From Pseudomonadota bacterium (lineage in GTDB: Bacteria > Pseudomonadota > Alphaproteobacteria > Rhizobiales > Beijerinckiaceae), in NCBI GenBank assembly GCA_023393655.1, contig JAEWKP010000216.1, positions 1-17,209 of the forward strand: a DNA stretch of 17,209 nt. The letters are read 5' to 3'. A program made the position numbers and the translations under genes. The notes under the pieces were generated by a model. It worked only from the letters and a program-made list of their open reading frames with translations, did no database searches and had not been told where the DNA came from. This document shows, in pieces, positions 1 through 8,839 of the stretch. The first letter of the stretch is position 1. Every line of letters starts with the position of its first letter.

Positions 1-319
1 CACCGGCCAGAACACTACGATCGCGCTGGTCGCGACCGACGCCGTCCTGACCAAGCCTCAAGCCCGGCGCCTCGCGCTCGCCGCGCATGATGGCCTCGCC
101 CGTGCCTTGCGCCCTGCCCATGCCCCGTTGGACGGCGACATCGTCTTCGCCGCCGCAACGGGTTACAGCGGCGCCCCCTCGGACGCCTTCGCGATGACCG
201 AACTCTGCGCCACGGCCGCCGATGCGCTGGCCCGCGCCGTGGCGCGCGGCGTCCACGCGGCAACGGCCCTGCCTTTCGCCGGTGCCAGGCCCGCCTGGCA
301 GGATCGGTTCGGGCATTGA
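1..319 (+). CDS. S58 (P1/DmpA-type) aminopeptidase family protein, C-terminal fragment
   Basis: The reading frame (frame 2) is open from the first base to the TGA at 317-319, so the gene is cut by the window edge and only about 105 C-terminal residues remain. The fragment reads TGQNTTIALVATDAVLTK, then ARRLALAAHDGLARALRP and LDGDIVFAAATG. This is the order seen at the C-terminus of peptidase family S58 (DmpA, BapA, P1-type L-aminopeptidases). These are N-terminal nucleophile hydrolases that self-cleave into alpha and beta chains. In that family the nucleophile Ser or Thr opens the beta chain, and one of the threonines in the NTT motif near the window start is the candidate. The ending PAWQDRFGH is also family-like. 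The substrate (D-amino acid amides, beta-peptides or other) cannot be inferred. No regulatory information is visible because the 5' part is missing. Confidence 0.8.
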   Translation, partial: TGQNTTIALVATDAVLTKPQARRLALAAHDGLARALRPAHAPLDGDIVFAAATGYSGAPSDAFAMTELCATAADALARAVARGVHAATALPFAGARPAWQDRFGH

Positions 320-435
320 GCCGATCCCGGAGACATGCCGCAACGTTAATGGCGTAATTTACCAAGCATAAAGCCGTCCTCCGTAATCTGCCCGCCCAGG
401 TTTCCGTTTTATGATCGGACAACCGGGGGGACCCT

Positions 436-746
436 ATGCGCGAGATCGGCTTCGGCCTGGTCTGCGGTGTCGCGATGGCGATCGCCGCGCTCCTGATTGC
501 AGCCTGGCCGGTGCCCGGAAGGCCGATCGCCGCCTTTTTTCCCGCCGGAACCGCATCAGCCGATATCGTGCGAGCCGTCACCGGGGCCAGCGGCAGCCTT
601 CTGCAGATCGATACCGGAGCTTCCGTCGCCTTCACGATGGGCGAGCGCGACGGCTTCGTTTCATCCCTCTACGGGGCCGGAGCCTGGCTCGTCATCGACG
701 CCGCCTTTGCCCGGCTTTGCACCGGAAGCGCCGAAGGGAGCAGCCG

Positions 747-750
<4 letters not shown>
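436..750 (+). CDS. small membrane-anchored or secreted hypothetical protein, coupled to chemoreceptor
   Basis: This is a 104-residue protein I do not recognise. Residues 5-24 form one hydrophobic segment (GFGLVCGVAMAIAALLIAAW) that could be a signal anchor or signal peptide. The rest, about 75 residues, is predicted soluble and probably periplasmic, with a single cysteine near the C-terminus. The start ATG is preceded by a purine run GGGGGGA at 425-431, a good ribosome-binding site. The stop codon overlaps the ATG of the next gene (ATGA at 747-750), so the two are almost certainly co-translated. That suggests the small protein works with, or assists, the chemoreceptor, for example as a periplasmic ligand-sensing or assembly partner, but this is inference from context only. 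A TATGAT at 410-415 is a possible -10 box, without a convincing -35. Confidence 0.7.
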
Positions 751-2207
<1,457 letters not shown>

Positions 2208-2251
2208 GCTCCCCGTTTCCCTGCCGGGCGCGAATGCGCTATGGCGGGGCC

Positions 2252-3040
2252 ATGTCCACCGACGATTTCCTCGCCCGTTTCGGCTCCCCCGGCGCCAGCC
2301 AGCCGGATCCCGTCGCCGCTGCCCAGCAGGCGATGCGCAATCCCCTGCCCGCCCGCTTCTACAAGGAGGCCGGCGTTCTGGAGCGCGACGGCCTCTTCCA
2401 CGTCGCCCTCGACGGCAAGACGGCGCGGACCCCGGCCCGCAAGCCGCTCGCCGTCACCTCCCGCCCCATCGCAAAAGCCCTCGCTGCCGAATGGCAGGCA
2501 CAAAGCGAACGGATCGACCCCGCCCGGATGCCGCTGACCCGGCTCGTCAACGCGGCGCTCGACGGCGTCGAGGACCAGCAGGAGGCGGTGCGCGCCGAAA
2601 TCGTCCGCTATGCCGGCTCCGACGCGCTCTGCTACCGCGCTGGCGAGCCCGAGGCGCTGGTCGAACGACAGAATGAAATCTGGCAGCCGATCCTCGGCGA
2701 GATCGAGGCGCTGATCGGCGCCCGCTTCCTCCTGGCGGAAGGCATCGTCTTCGCGCAGCAGCCGGAGGAAACGCTCGCTGCCGTTAACCGTCAGGTCGCG
2801 AATATCCCCGCTCCGCTCGCGCTCGCCGGCGCCCATAACGTCATGACGCTGACCGGCTCGGCCATCCTCACGCTGGCGCTGGCGAACGGGTTGCTCGATC
2901 CGGATGCGGCCTGGGACGCCGCCCATCTCGACGAAGACTACCAGATCGGGATCTGGGGTCAGGATGAGGAAGCTGCCGAGCGCCGCATCATCCGCCGGCG
3001 TGAATTCGACGCGGCCGTGCTGTTGCTGCTGAAAGGCTAG
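2252..3040 (+). CDS. ATP12 family F1-ATPase assembly chaperone
   Basis: This 262-residue protein belongs to the ATP12 family, which binds the alpha subunit of F1-ATPase before assembly of the alpha/beta hexamer. Family hallmarks visible are RFYKEAGVLERDGLFHVALD near residues 33-52, followed by GKTARTPARKPL, the AAEWQAQSERIDPARMPLTR segment with RLVNAALD, the central RYAGSDALCYRAGEPEALV, and the C-terminal IGIWGQDEEAAERR. Length and motif order are normal for the bacterial form. I prefer the ATG at 2252, preceded by GCGGGG and giving the usual short acidic N-terminus. An in-frame ATG at 2234 would add six residues. It begins 44 nt after the chemoreceptor stop and ends 5 nt before the next gene, so it may be read together with its neighbours. 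No ATP synthase genes lie in the window. Confidence 0.93.
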   Translation: MSTDDFLARFGSPGASQPDPVAAAQQAMRNPLPARFYKEAGVLERDGLFHVALDGKTARTPARKPLAVTSRPIAKALAAEWQAQSERIDPARMPLTRLVNAALDGVEDQQEAVRAEIVRYAGSDALCYRAGEPEALVERQNEIWQPILGEIEALIGARFLLAEGIVFAQQPEETLAAVNRQVANIPAPLALAGAHNVMTLTGSAILTLALANGLLDPDAAWDAAHLDEDYQIGIWGQDEEAAERRIIRRREFDAAVLLLLKG

Positions 3041-3045
3041 TCTCG

Positions 3046-3432
3046 ATGGGGATGGGTCCTGCGGCGACATCTCCGGATGCCTATGTCGCGGCCCTCTCCG
3101 GCTGGCAGCGCGCGCTCGTCGAGCAATTGCGAGAGAATGTCCGCGCCGCCGCCCCGCTCGACGAGCGGATCAAATGGACCCATCTCGTCTATTTCTCGAA
3201 CGGCCCGCTCCTGCTGATCCGCGCCGAGGAGAAGCGCGTGCTCTTCGGCTTCTGGCGCGGCAAGCGCCTGCGCGAGATCGCGCCGCGCCTCAAGGCCGGC
3301 GGCAAATACGAGCTGGCGACCTGGGAACTGCGCGAGGGCGACAGCGTCGACGCCGCACTGGTGACGCGGCTTGTTCAGGAAGCGGTTCGCCTGAACGACG
3401 AGGTGGGTAACCCGGCTACGCGTTCCGCATGA
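3046..3432 (+). CDS. DUF1801 domain protein
   Basis: This 128-residue cytoplasmic protein has the DUF1801 (YdhG-like) pattern: an N-terminal helix SPDAYVAALSGWQRALVEQL, then the core DERIKWTHLVYFSNGPLLLI, a strand ending in VLFGFWRGKRL, and a C-terminal helix ending in EAVRLNDEVGNP. DUF1801 members fold like the iron-binding frataxin/YjbR-type alpha-beta sandwich, but no function is established, and I propose none. It starts 5 nt after the ATP12 stop, so it is probably in the same transcript. ATG codons at 3046 and 3052 are both possible; neither has a good ribosome-binding site, consistent with translational coupling. An 8-bp hairpin overlaps its stop codon. Confidence 0.85.
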   Translation: MGMGPAATSPDAYVAALSGWQRALVEQLRENVRAAAPLDERIKWTHLVYFSNGPLLLIRAEEKRVLFGFWRGKRLREIAPRLKAGGKYELATWELREGDSVDAALVTRLVQEAVRLNDEVGNPATRSA

Positions 3433-3455
3433 TTGCGGTTCCGGCTTCCGCAATC
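3431..3455 (+). terminator. hairpin at the end of the DUF1801 gene, possible terminator
   Basis: Arms GATTGCGG (3431-3438) and CCGCAATC (3448-3455) are perfect inverted repeats with a 9-nt loop. The structure overlaps the TGA at 3430-3432 and lies 75 nt before pccB. There is no T-run after it, so it would be an atypical intrinsic terminator. It may instead be an mRNA-end stabiliser or a copy of a short palindromic repeat. Confidence 0.35.
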
Positions 3456-3530
3456 GTCGTAATGGACTCATGCGCGATGGCCGCTTAAGCCGGCTTTCGA
3501 GACGTGATTTCCGGCCGGGAGCCTGCCGCC

Positions 3531-5060
3531 ATGAAGGACATCCTCGAACAGCTCGAAACCCGCCGCGAGAGCGCCCGCCAGGGCGGCGGCGAGCGGCGCA
3601 TCGAGGCCCAGCACAAGAAGGGCAAGCTGACGGCGCGCGAGCGCATCGAACTCTTGCTCGACAAGGACTCCTTCGAGGAGTTCGACATGTTCGTGCAGCA
3701 CCGCGCCGTCGATTTCGGCATGGACAAGGCCGAGAAGATCCCCGGCGACGGCGTCGTCACCGGCTGGGGCACGGTCAATGGCCGCACCGTCTTCGTCTTC
3801 TCCAAGGACTTCACCGTCTTCGGCGGCTCGCTCTCCGAGACGCACGCCCAGAAGATCATCAAGATCCAGGACATGGCGCTGAAGATGCGCGCGCCGATCG
3901 TCGGCCTGTTCGATGCCGGCGGCGCCCGCATCCAGGAAGGGGTGGCTGCGCTCGGCGGCTATGGCGAGGTCTTCAAGCGCAACGTGCAGGCTTCGGGCGT
4001 CATCCCGCAGATCTCGGTGATCATGGGCCCCTGCGCCGGCGGCGACGTCTATTCGCCGGCGATGACCGATTTCATCTTCATGGTCCGCGACACCTCCTAC
4101 ATGTTCGTCACCGGCCCGGAGGTGGTGAAGACCGTCACCAACGAGACCGTGACCTCCGAGGAACTCGGCGGCGCCAAGGTCCACACCTCCAAGTCCTCGG
4201 TCGCCGACGGCTCCTTCGAGAACGATGTCGAGGCGCTCCTGCAGGTGCGCCGCCTGCTCGATTTCCTCCCCGCCAACAACACGGCCGGCGTGCCGAAATG
4301 GCCCTCCTTCGACGTGCCCGACCGGGTCGACATGAGCCTCGACACCCTCGTTCCGGACAATCCGAACAAGCCCTATGACATCAAGGAACTGATCCTGAAG
4401 ACGGTCGACGAGGGCGACTTCTTCGAGATCCAGCAGGCTTACGCCGGCAATATCGTCACCGGCTTCGGCCGCATCGAGGGCCGCACGGTCGGCATCGTCG
4501 CCAACCAGCCGATGGTGCTGGCCGGCGTGCTCGACTCCGATGCCTCGCGCAAGGCCGCCCGCTTCGTGCGCTATTGCGACGCCTTCGAGATCCCGATCGT
4601 CTCTCTCGTCGACGTCCCCGGCTTCCTGCCCGGCACGGCACAGGAATATGGCGGCCTGATCAAGCACGGCGCCAAGCTGCTCTTCGCCTACAGCGAATGC
4701 ACCGTGCCGCTGGTCACGATCATCACGCGCAAGGCCTTCGGCGGCGCCTATGACGTGATGGCCTCCAAGCATATCGGCGCCGACGTGAACTATGCCTGGC
4801 CGACCGCGCAGATCGCGGTGATGGGCGCCAAGGGCGCAGTCGAGATCATCTTCCGCGGTGGCGACGCCGAGACGATCGCGCGCCAGACCCGGGAATACGA
4901 GGACCGCTTCATGTCCCCCTTCGTCGCGGCCGAGCGCGGCTATATCGACGAGGTCATCATGCCGCACTCGACGCGCCGCCGCATCGCCCGCGCGCTCGCC
5001 ATGCTCCGCACCAAGAGCGTCGAGCGGCCGTGGCGCAAGCACGACAACATCCCGCTCTGA
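3531..5060 (+). CDS. pccB: propionyl-CoA carboxylase beta subunit (carboxyltransferase)
   Basis: This 509-residue carboxyltransferase moves CO2 from carboxybiotin to propionyl-CoA, giving methylmalonyl-CoA for propionate, odd-chain fatty acid and branched amino acid catabolism, or for the ethylmalonyl-CoA pathway. The crotonase-fold halves are both present. The N-terminal biotin-side oxyanion loop is GGARIQEGVAALGGYG (about 120-135). GPCAGGDVYSPAMTDF follows at about 156-171. The C-terminal CoA-side motif is FGGAYDVM, with Gly405-Ala406 as the expected second oxyanion hole. VPGFLPGTAQEYGGLIKHGA and the PccB-type ending RPWRKHDNIPL support PccB over MccB or AccD. The ATG at 3531 gives the standard start MKDILEQLETRR; an in-frame ATG at 3504 would add nine residues. 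Its length matches the family. The biotin carboxylase partner PccA is not in this window, so the holoenzyme genes are split or lie beyond the edge. Substrate specificity beyond propionyl-CoA is not certain. Confidence 0.95.
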   Translation: MKDILEQLETRRESARQGGGERRIEAQHKKGKLTARERIELLLDKDSFEEFDMFVQHRAVDFGMDKAEKIPGDGVVTGWGTVNGRTVFVFSKDFTVFGGSLSETHAQKIIKIQDMALKMRAPIVGLFDAGGARIQEGVAALGGYGEVFKRNVQASGVIPQISVIMGPCAGGDVYSPAMTDFIFMVRDTSYMFVTGPEVVKTVTNETVTSEELGGAKVHTSKSSVADGSFENDVEALLQVRRLLDFLPANNTAGVPKWPSFDVPDRVDMSLDTLVPDNPNKPYDIKELILKTVDEGDFFEIQQAYAGNIVTGFGRIEGRTVGIVANQPMVLAGVLDSDASRKAARFVRYCDAFEIPIVSLVDVPGFLPGTAQEYGGLIKHGAKLLFAYSECTVPLVTIITRKAFGGAYDVMASKHIGADVNYAWPTAQIAVMGAKGAVEIIFRGGDAETIARQTREYEDRFMSPFVAAERGYIDEVIMPHSTRRRIARALAMLRTKSVERPWRKHDNIPL

Positions 5061-5078
5061 ACTCCGCAGAACTTGTCA

Positions 5079-5110
5079 TTCCGGGGCTTCGCGCAGCGAA
5101 GAACCCGGAA
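5079..5110. repeat. REP-like palindromic repeat between convergent genes
   Basis: Two nested inverted repeats share one centre: TTCCGGG (5079-5085) with CCCGGAA (5104-5110), and CTTCGC (5087-5092) with GCGAAG (5096-5101). The result is a 32-nt stem-loop with a 3-nt loop. It is preceded by TGTCA. It sits in the 86-bp gap between the convergent ends of pccB and the ABC permease gene. The style (ATTCCGGGGC...AACCCGGAA) resembles short palindromes dispersed between genes in many Rhizobiales. It may also end transcription from both sides, though there is no clear T-run. Confidence 0.6.
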
Positions 5111-5146
5111 AGACAAGGGTGTATTGCGATCAACGGACGAAAGCCC

Positions 5147-6289
5147 CTAATCCAGCGTGCTCCGGAACCGCATCAGCGCGAGCCCTGCATAAACCGGTAC
5201 GAACAGGCTGAGATAAAGCACCTCGTCACCGATATCGCTCAAGCCCGCCCCCTTCAGCATGATCGCGCGGATGATCCGCAGGAAATGCGTCAGCGGGAAC
5301 AACTCGCCCAGCGTCTGCGCCCAGCCCGGCATGCCGGCGAAGGGGAACATGAAGCCCGACAGCATCAGCGAGGGCAGGAAGAAGAAGAAGGTGAGCTGCA
5401 TCGCCTGCAACTGCGTGCGCGCCACCGTCGAGATCGTGTAGCCGAGCAGCACCAGCGCCAGCACGAAGATCAGCACGCATGTGAGCAGAAGCCCGAGCCC
5501 GCCAAGGAAGGGCACGGCGAAAAGCAGCTTCGCCGCCCCGAGCACGATCACGACCTGCACGGCGCCGATGGCGAGATAGGGCAAAACCTTGCCGAGCATG
5601 ATCTCGCCGGCCGTCGCCGGCATGGCGAGCAGATTCTCCATCGTGCCGCGCTCGATCTCGCGGGTCAGCGCCATCGCCGTCATCATCACCATGGTCATCT
5701 GCAGGATGACGCCCAGCAGGCCGGGCACGATATTGTACTGGGTGATGTTCTCCGGGTTGTAGCGTCGGTGCACGACGAAGGAGAGGCTGTCGCCACTGGC
5801 GCCGGGCGGGTCGGTGACGGGCTCGCGCCCCTGCGCCCGCAGCAAGGCGCGATTCGCGATGGTGCCGAGCGCCGAGACCGCGCCGCTTGCCGCTGCCGGA
5901 TCGGTGGCATCGGCCTCGACCAGGATGCGCGGCTCGTCCGCCCGCTCGACGCGGGTGCCGAAATCGCTGGGAATCGTGACGAGGAAGGAGATCTCGCCCT
6001 TCGCCATCAGGCTCTCGGCCTCGGCCGCGCTCTGCGGCCGCTCGCCGAAGCGATAATAGTTCGAGACCTCCAGCGCCGAGACCACCGCGCGGGTATAGCG
6101 ATCCTGCCCGAGCGCCAGGACCGCCGCCGGCAGGCCGCGCGGATCGTTGTTGATCGCATAGCCGAAGAGCAGGAGCTGGACGATCGGCACCGCCAGCATC
6201 ATCGCGAAGGTGATGCGGTCGCGCCGCATCTGCACGAATTCCTTGGCCAGCATGGCGCCGAGCCGGCGGGGCGAGAACAGGCCGATCAT
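5147..6289 (-). CDS. ABC-2 type efflux permease (YbhS/YbhR-like)
   Basis: This 380-residue inner-membrane permease has the ABC-2 layout. It has one N-terminal membrane segment (about 26-46, AMMLAVPIVQLLLFGYAIN), a large periplasmic domain (about 50-215), and five hydrophobic segments from about 220 to the end, including GLLGVILQMTMVMMTAMAL, YLAIGAVQVVIVLGAAKLLF and a LSGFMFPFAGMP segment typical of this family. REIERGTMENLLAMPATAGE is the conserved cytoplasmic coupling motif. Its ATG overlaps the ATPase stop (ATGA, 6286-6289). E. coli YbhFSR uses two different permeases; only one is encoded here, so it should act as a homodimer, or as a half-transporter with a partner elsewhere. The likely role is export of a hydrophobic or toxic compound across the inner membrane, delivered to the HlyD-like adaptor. 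The substrate is unknown. Confidence 0.93.
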   Translation of the reverse strand: MIGLFSPRRLGAMLAKEFVQMRRDRITFAMMLAVPIVQLLLFGYAINNDPRGLPAAVLALGQDRYTRAVVSALEVSNYYRFGERPQSAAEAESLMAKGEISFLVTIPSDFGTRVERADEPRILVEADATDPAAASGAVSALGTIANRALLRAQGREPVTDPPGASGDSLSFVVHRRYNPENITQYNIVPGLLGVILQMTMVMMTAMALTREIERGTMENLLAMPATAGEIMLGKVLPYLAIGAVQVVIVLGAAKLLFAVPFLGGLGLLLTCVLIFVLALVLLGYTISTVARTQLQAMQLTFFFFLPSLMLSGFMFPFAGMPGWAQTLGELFPLTHFLRIIRAIMLKGAGLSDIGDEVLYLSLFVPVYAGLALMRFRSTLD

Positions 6290-7212
6290 GCCGCCCGCTC
6301 CTGCGCGCCGGTCATGAACTTGATGAAGACGTCCTCGAGACTGGTCTCGCCGGGCTCGACCTTGATGCCGGCCTCGCTCTTCAAGGGCTCGAGCGCCGCT
6401 TCCAGCTTCTCCCGGTCAGTGCCGACGACATGCAGCGTCGCGCCGAAGGGCGCGACCTGCTCGATGCCGTCAGTCGCCTCCAGCGCCCGGATCTGGGCGG
6501 GCTTCAGCGCACCATGGACGACGAAGGTGACGAGCCCGGAGCCTTTCACCACCTCCTCGACGGTTCCCGTCGCCAGCATCCGGCCATAGGCGATGTAGCC
6601 GATGCGGTGGCAGCGCTCGGCTTCGTCCATGTAATGGGTCGAGACCAGAACGGTCAGCCCGTCCCCGGCGAGGCGATGGATCTCGTCCCAGAACTCGCGC
6701 CGCGCCTTGGGGTCGACACCGGCGGTCGGCTCGTCGAGCAGCAGGAGCTTCGGCTGGTGCATGATGCAGGCGGCGAGCGCCAGCCGTTGCTTCCAGCCGC
6801 CGGAGAGCGTGCCGGCGAGCTGGTCCTTGCGCGAGGTCAGGCCCAGCCCGTCCAGCGTCTTCGCCACGGCCTCATCGACCGGATCGAGCTCGTAGAGCCT
6901 GGCCACGAAGGTCAGGTTCTCGGCGATGGTCAGGTCTTCGTAGAAGGAGAAGCGCTGGGTCATGTAGCCGACCTGGCGCTTGATCGCCGCGCTCTGCGTG
7001 CGGACATCGAGCCCGAGCACGGTGCCCTCCCCGGCATCGGGCCTGAGCAGGCCGCAGATCATCCGGATCGTCGTGGTCTTGCCCGAGCCGTTGGGGCCAA
7101 GGAAGCCGACGATCTCGCCCGTCGCCACGGCGAGATCGACATCGTCGACCACGGTGCGCTTGCCGAAACGCTTGGTCATCCCACGCACATCGATGGCGAG
7201 CGGCGCGCTCAC
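6286..7212 (-). CDS. ABC transporter ATP-binding protein (YbhF-like, single domain)
   Basis: This 308-residue ATPase powers the permease encoded next to it. Visible are Walker A GPNGSGKTT (39-47), a Q-loop near YMTQRFSFYEDLT, signature LSGGWKQR (136-143), Walker B LLLLDE (156-161), and the H-loop His193 in STHYMDEAER. A C-terminal region of about 90 residues (LEATDGIEQVAPFG to LEDVFIKFMTG) is the DrrA-type extension of drug and ABC-2 exporters. I take the GTG at 7210-7212 as start. It overlaps the adaptor stop as GTGA and has AGGGGG six nt upstream. A downstream ATG (residue 12) would remove part of the first strand. E. coli YbhF carries two ATPase domains; this protein has one, so two copies must dimerise. 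Confidence 0.93.
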   Translation of the reverse strand: MSAPLAIDVRGMTKRFGKRTVVDDVDLAVATGEIVGFLGPNGSGKTTTIRMICGLLRPDAGEGTVLGLDVRTQSAAIKRQVGYMTQRFSFYEDLTIAENLTFVARLYELDPVDEAVAKTLDGLGLTSRKDQLAGTLSGGWKQRLALAACIMHQPKLLLLDEPTAGVDPKARREFWDEIHRLAGDGLTVLVSTHYMDEAERCHRIGYIAYGRMLATGTVEEVVKGSGLVTFVVHGALKPAQIRALEATDGIEQVAPFGATLHVVGTDREKLEAALEPLKSEAGIKVEPGETSLEDVFIKFMTGAQERAA

Positions 7213-8168
7213 CGCTGCCCCCTGAGCGTCACGTCGACGATCTGGCCGGGCTGAAGCGCCGATTGCGGCCCGCCATCCGGCCGCGCCTCGACCAGATAGA
7301 CCAGCTTCTGGCGCGTCTGCGCCGAATATATCACCGGCGGCGTGAATTCCGGCTCCGGCGAGACATAGGTCACGGTCGCCGTCAGCCCGGGTGCGCAGCC
7401 GTCGCAGCGGACATCGAGCTTCATGCCGGTCGCCACGCCCGAGATCCTGATCTCCGGCACATAGAGCATCAGCTTGGCCGCGCCGTCCGGCAACATCAGC
7501 AGCACCGGCGCGCTCGGCCCCGCGAGCTCGCCGACCCGGCGCAGCACGTCGCTGATCCGTCCGGCCGAGGGCGCGACGAGCTGACGCTGCGACAGCCGCC
7601 AGCGCGCCTGCGCCAGGGCGGCCTTGGCCTGCTCGACCGCGTTCTCGCTTGCCTTGATCTCGTCCGGCCGGGCCGGCAGGCGCGCGACATCTAGGTTGGC
7701 GGCATTCTGGCGCACGCTCGCGGCGGCGACATCGCGCGCCGTTTCCGCCTGGTCGAAATCGGCCTGGGTCGAGACGCCGCGTCGCAGCAGATCCTGCCGG
7801 CGTTCCAGCGCCCGCTCGGCCTCGCGCTGCTGCGCCTTGGCGGAGGCGAGATTGGCCTCGATCACCGCGATCTCCTCCGGCCGCTTGCCGCTGCGCAGAT
7901 TGTCGAGCTGCGCCTGGGCCTGGACCAACCGCGCCTCGCTTTCCCGAACCGCGTTCTCCGCATCCGTCGTCTCCAGCCCGGCAACGACCTTGCCGGCCTC
8001 GACGCGATCGCCACGGCGAATATCGATATGCTCGATCCGGGCGATGTCGATCGGGCCGAGCCGGACATATTCGCCCTCGACATAGCCGGCGATCCGGACT
8101 GTATCGCCGCCGCAAGCGGAGAAGCTCCCGGCGATCAGCCCGAAGGAGCAGAGGAAGCCGAGGATCAT
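7209..8168 (-). CDS. HlyD/YbhG-like periplasmic adaptor (membrane fusion) protein
   Basis: This 319-residue adaptor would connect the inner-membrane exporter to the outer membrane. A short hydrophobic N-terminus ends in SFSAC, so Cys19 could be a lipidation site; the lipobox is imperfect (Phe at -3), and a plain signal anchor is the alternative. After it come a lipoyl/barrel-sandwich half motif (YVRLGPIDIARIEHIDIRRG then DRVEAGKVVAGLE), a long alpha-helical coiled coil (about 72-200, Ala/Gln/Glu-rich), the second lipoyl half (LVAPSAGRISDVLRRVGELA) and a beta-barrel domain to the end. This order matches YbhG and HlyD-like proteins paired with ABC-2 exporters. Its ATG overlaps the TetR stop (ATGA at 8165-8168) and its stop overlaps the ATPase GTG. 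No outer-membrane TolC-like gene is in the window, so a shared TolC is presumed. Confidence 0.92.
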   Translation of the reverse strand: MILGFLCSFGLIAGSFSACGGDTVRIAGYVEGEYVRLGPIDIARIEHIDIRRGDRVEAGKVVAGLETTDAENAVRESEARLVQAQAQLDNLRSGKRPEEIAVIEANLASAKAQQREAERALERRQDLLRRGVSTQADFDQAETARDVAAASVRQNAANLDVARLPARPDEIKASENAVEQAKAALAQARWRLSQRQLVAPSAGRISDVLRRVGELAGPSAPVLLMLPDGAAKLMLYVPEIRISGVATGMKLDVRCDGCAPGLTATVTYVSPEPEFTPPVIYSAQTRQKLVYLVEARPDGGPQSALQPGQIVDVTLRGQR

Positions 8169-8827
8169 GATCTTGTCTCCTGCATGCTGGCGATGCTCGC
8201 GCGGACATTGGCGCGGATGACGCCGGCGATCGCCTCGCTCTCAGCCGCGTCGATGGTGCTCCAGCCCATGCGCCGCATCACGGCCGGCCGTGCCAGCCGG
8301 AAATAGATGACCTGCCCGATCGTCGCGAAGACCGCGAGCTTGGTGGCCTCCGCCTCCGGCTCCACGCCGGTTGCCGCCGACCAGAGCCGACAGAGCTGGC
8401 CATGGACCGGCCCGACCAGCCCCTCGTAGAGCGTTTCGAAGGCGGCGGTCGGCTCCATCATCTCGCGGATGACGAAGCGTGCGATGGTTTCGCTTTCCGG
8501 CGCCTGCGCGGCGAAGGCGGTGACGCGACCGACGATGCCGAGCAGCAGTTCGACCGCCATCTCCGGCGCGAGCCCGTCGAGCGGCGGCATTGCTGCCGCA
8601 GCGCCGAAGACCCGCTGCTTCATCGTCGCGACCACAGCCTCGGCACAGGCCTGGCGCAGGCCCTCCTTGCCACCGAAATGATAGGCGATGCCGGCACTGT
8701 TGACCCCGGCCGCCTGGGCGATCTGGCGGATCGAGCTCGCCTCGAATCCGTGCCGCCCGAACAGGTCGAGCCCGGCCCGGATCAACGCCTCGCGCGTCCC
8801 CGCATCGTTGTCAGAAATGGCTGTCAT
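8165..8827 (-). CDS. TetR family regulator, CecR-like, first gene of efflux operon
   Basis: This 220-residue repressor-type protein has the TetR N-terminal domain: REALIRAGLDLFGRHGFEAS, then the helix-turn-helix SIRQIAQAAGVNSAGIAYHF (about 32-51) and GGKEGLRQA. Its C-terminal region (FVIREMMEPTAAFETLYEGL, LWSAATGVEPE) resembles the DUF1956 ligand domain of E. coli CecR (YbiH). CecR heads the cecR-ybhG-ybhFSR locus, which affects sensitivity to cefoperazone and chloramphenicol. Here too it is the first gene of a locus with adaptor, ATPase and permease, all joined by 4-nt overlaps, so regulator and exporter are made together. A GGAAG ribosome-binding site lies 5 nt before the ATG. The 50-bp palindrome just upstream is the probable operator, giving negative autoregulation; the inducer is presumably an exported compound. 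Confidence 0.93.
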   Translation of the reverse strand: MTAISDNDAGTREALIRAGLDLFGRHGFEASSIRQIAQAAGVNSAGIAYHFGGKEGLRQACAEAVVATMKQRVFGAAAAMPPLDGLAPEMAVELLLGIVGRVTAFAAQAPESETIARFVIREMMEPTAAFETLYEGLVGPVHGQLCRLWSAATGVEPEAEATKLAVFATIGQVIYFRLARPAVMRRMGWSTIDAAESEAIAGVIRANVRASIASMQETRS

Positions 8828-8839
8828 GCCGCTTCCATA

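Noticed and set aside
346..372. AT-rich stretch TTAATGGCGTAATTTACC as a CtrA box
   Set aside because: It has one good TTAA half-site, but the second half-site does not match TTAA at the required spacing. It may still be a promoter element, but I cannot support a specific factor.
411..746. Upstream extension of the chemoreceptor frame to 411
   Set aside because: The added residues are Arg-rich and overlap the small membrane-protein gene in another frame. The ATGA junction at 747 gives the correct start.
3468..5042. 524-codon open frame antisense to pccB
   Set aside because: Its translation is Asp/Gly/His/Arg-rich without any recognisable domain, and it mirrors the strongly conserved pccB frame. 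It is a by-product of high third-position GC.
5030..6589. 519-codon open frame on the plus strand across the ABC permease gene
   Set aside because: It runs through the REP-like palindrome and antisense to two well-supported genes, and its product is Gln/His/Arg-rich without domains.
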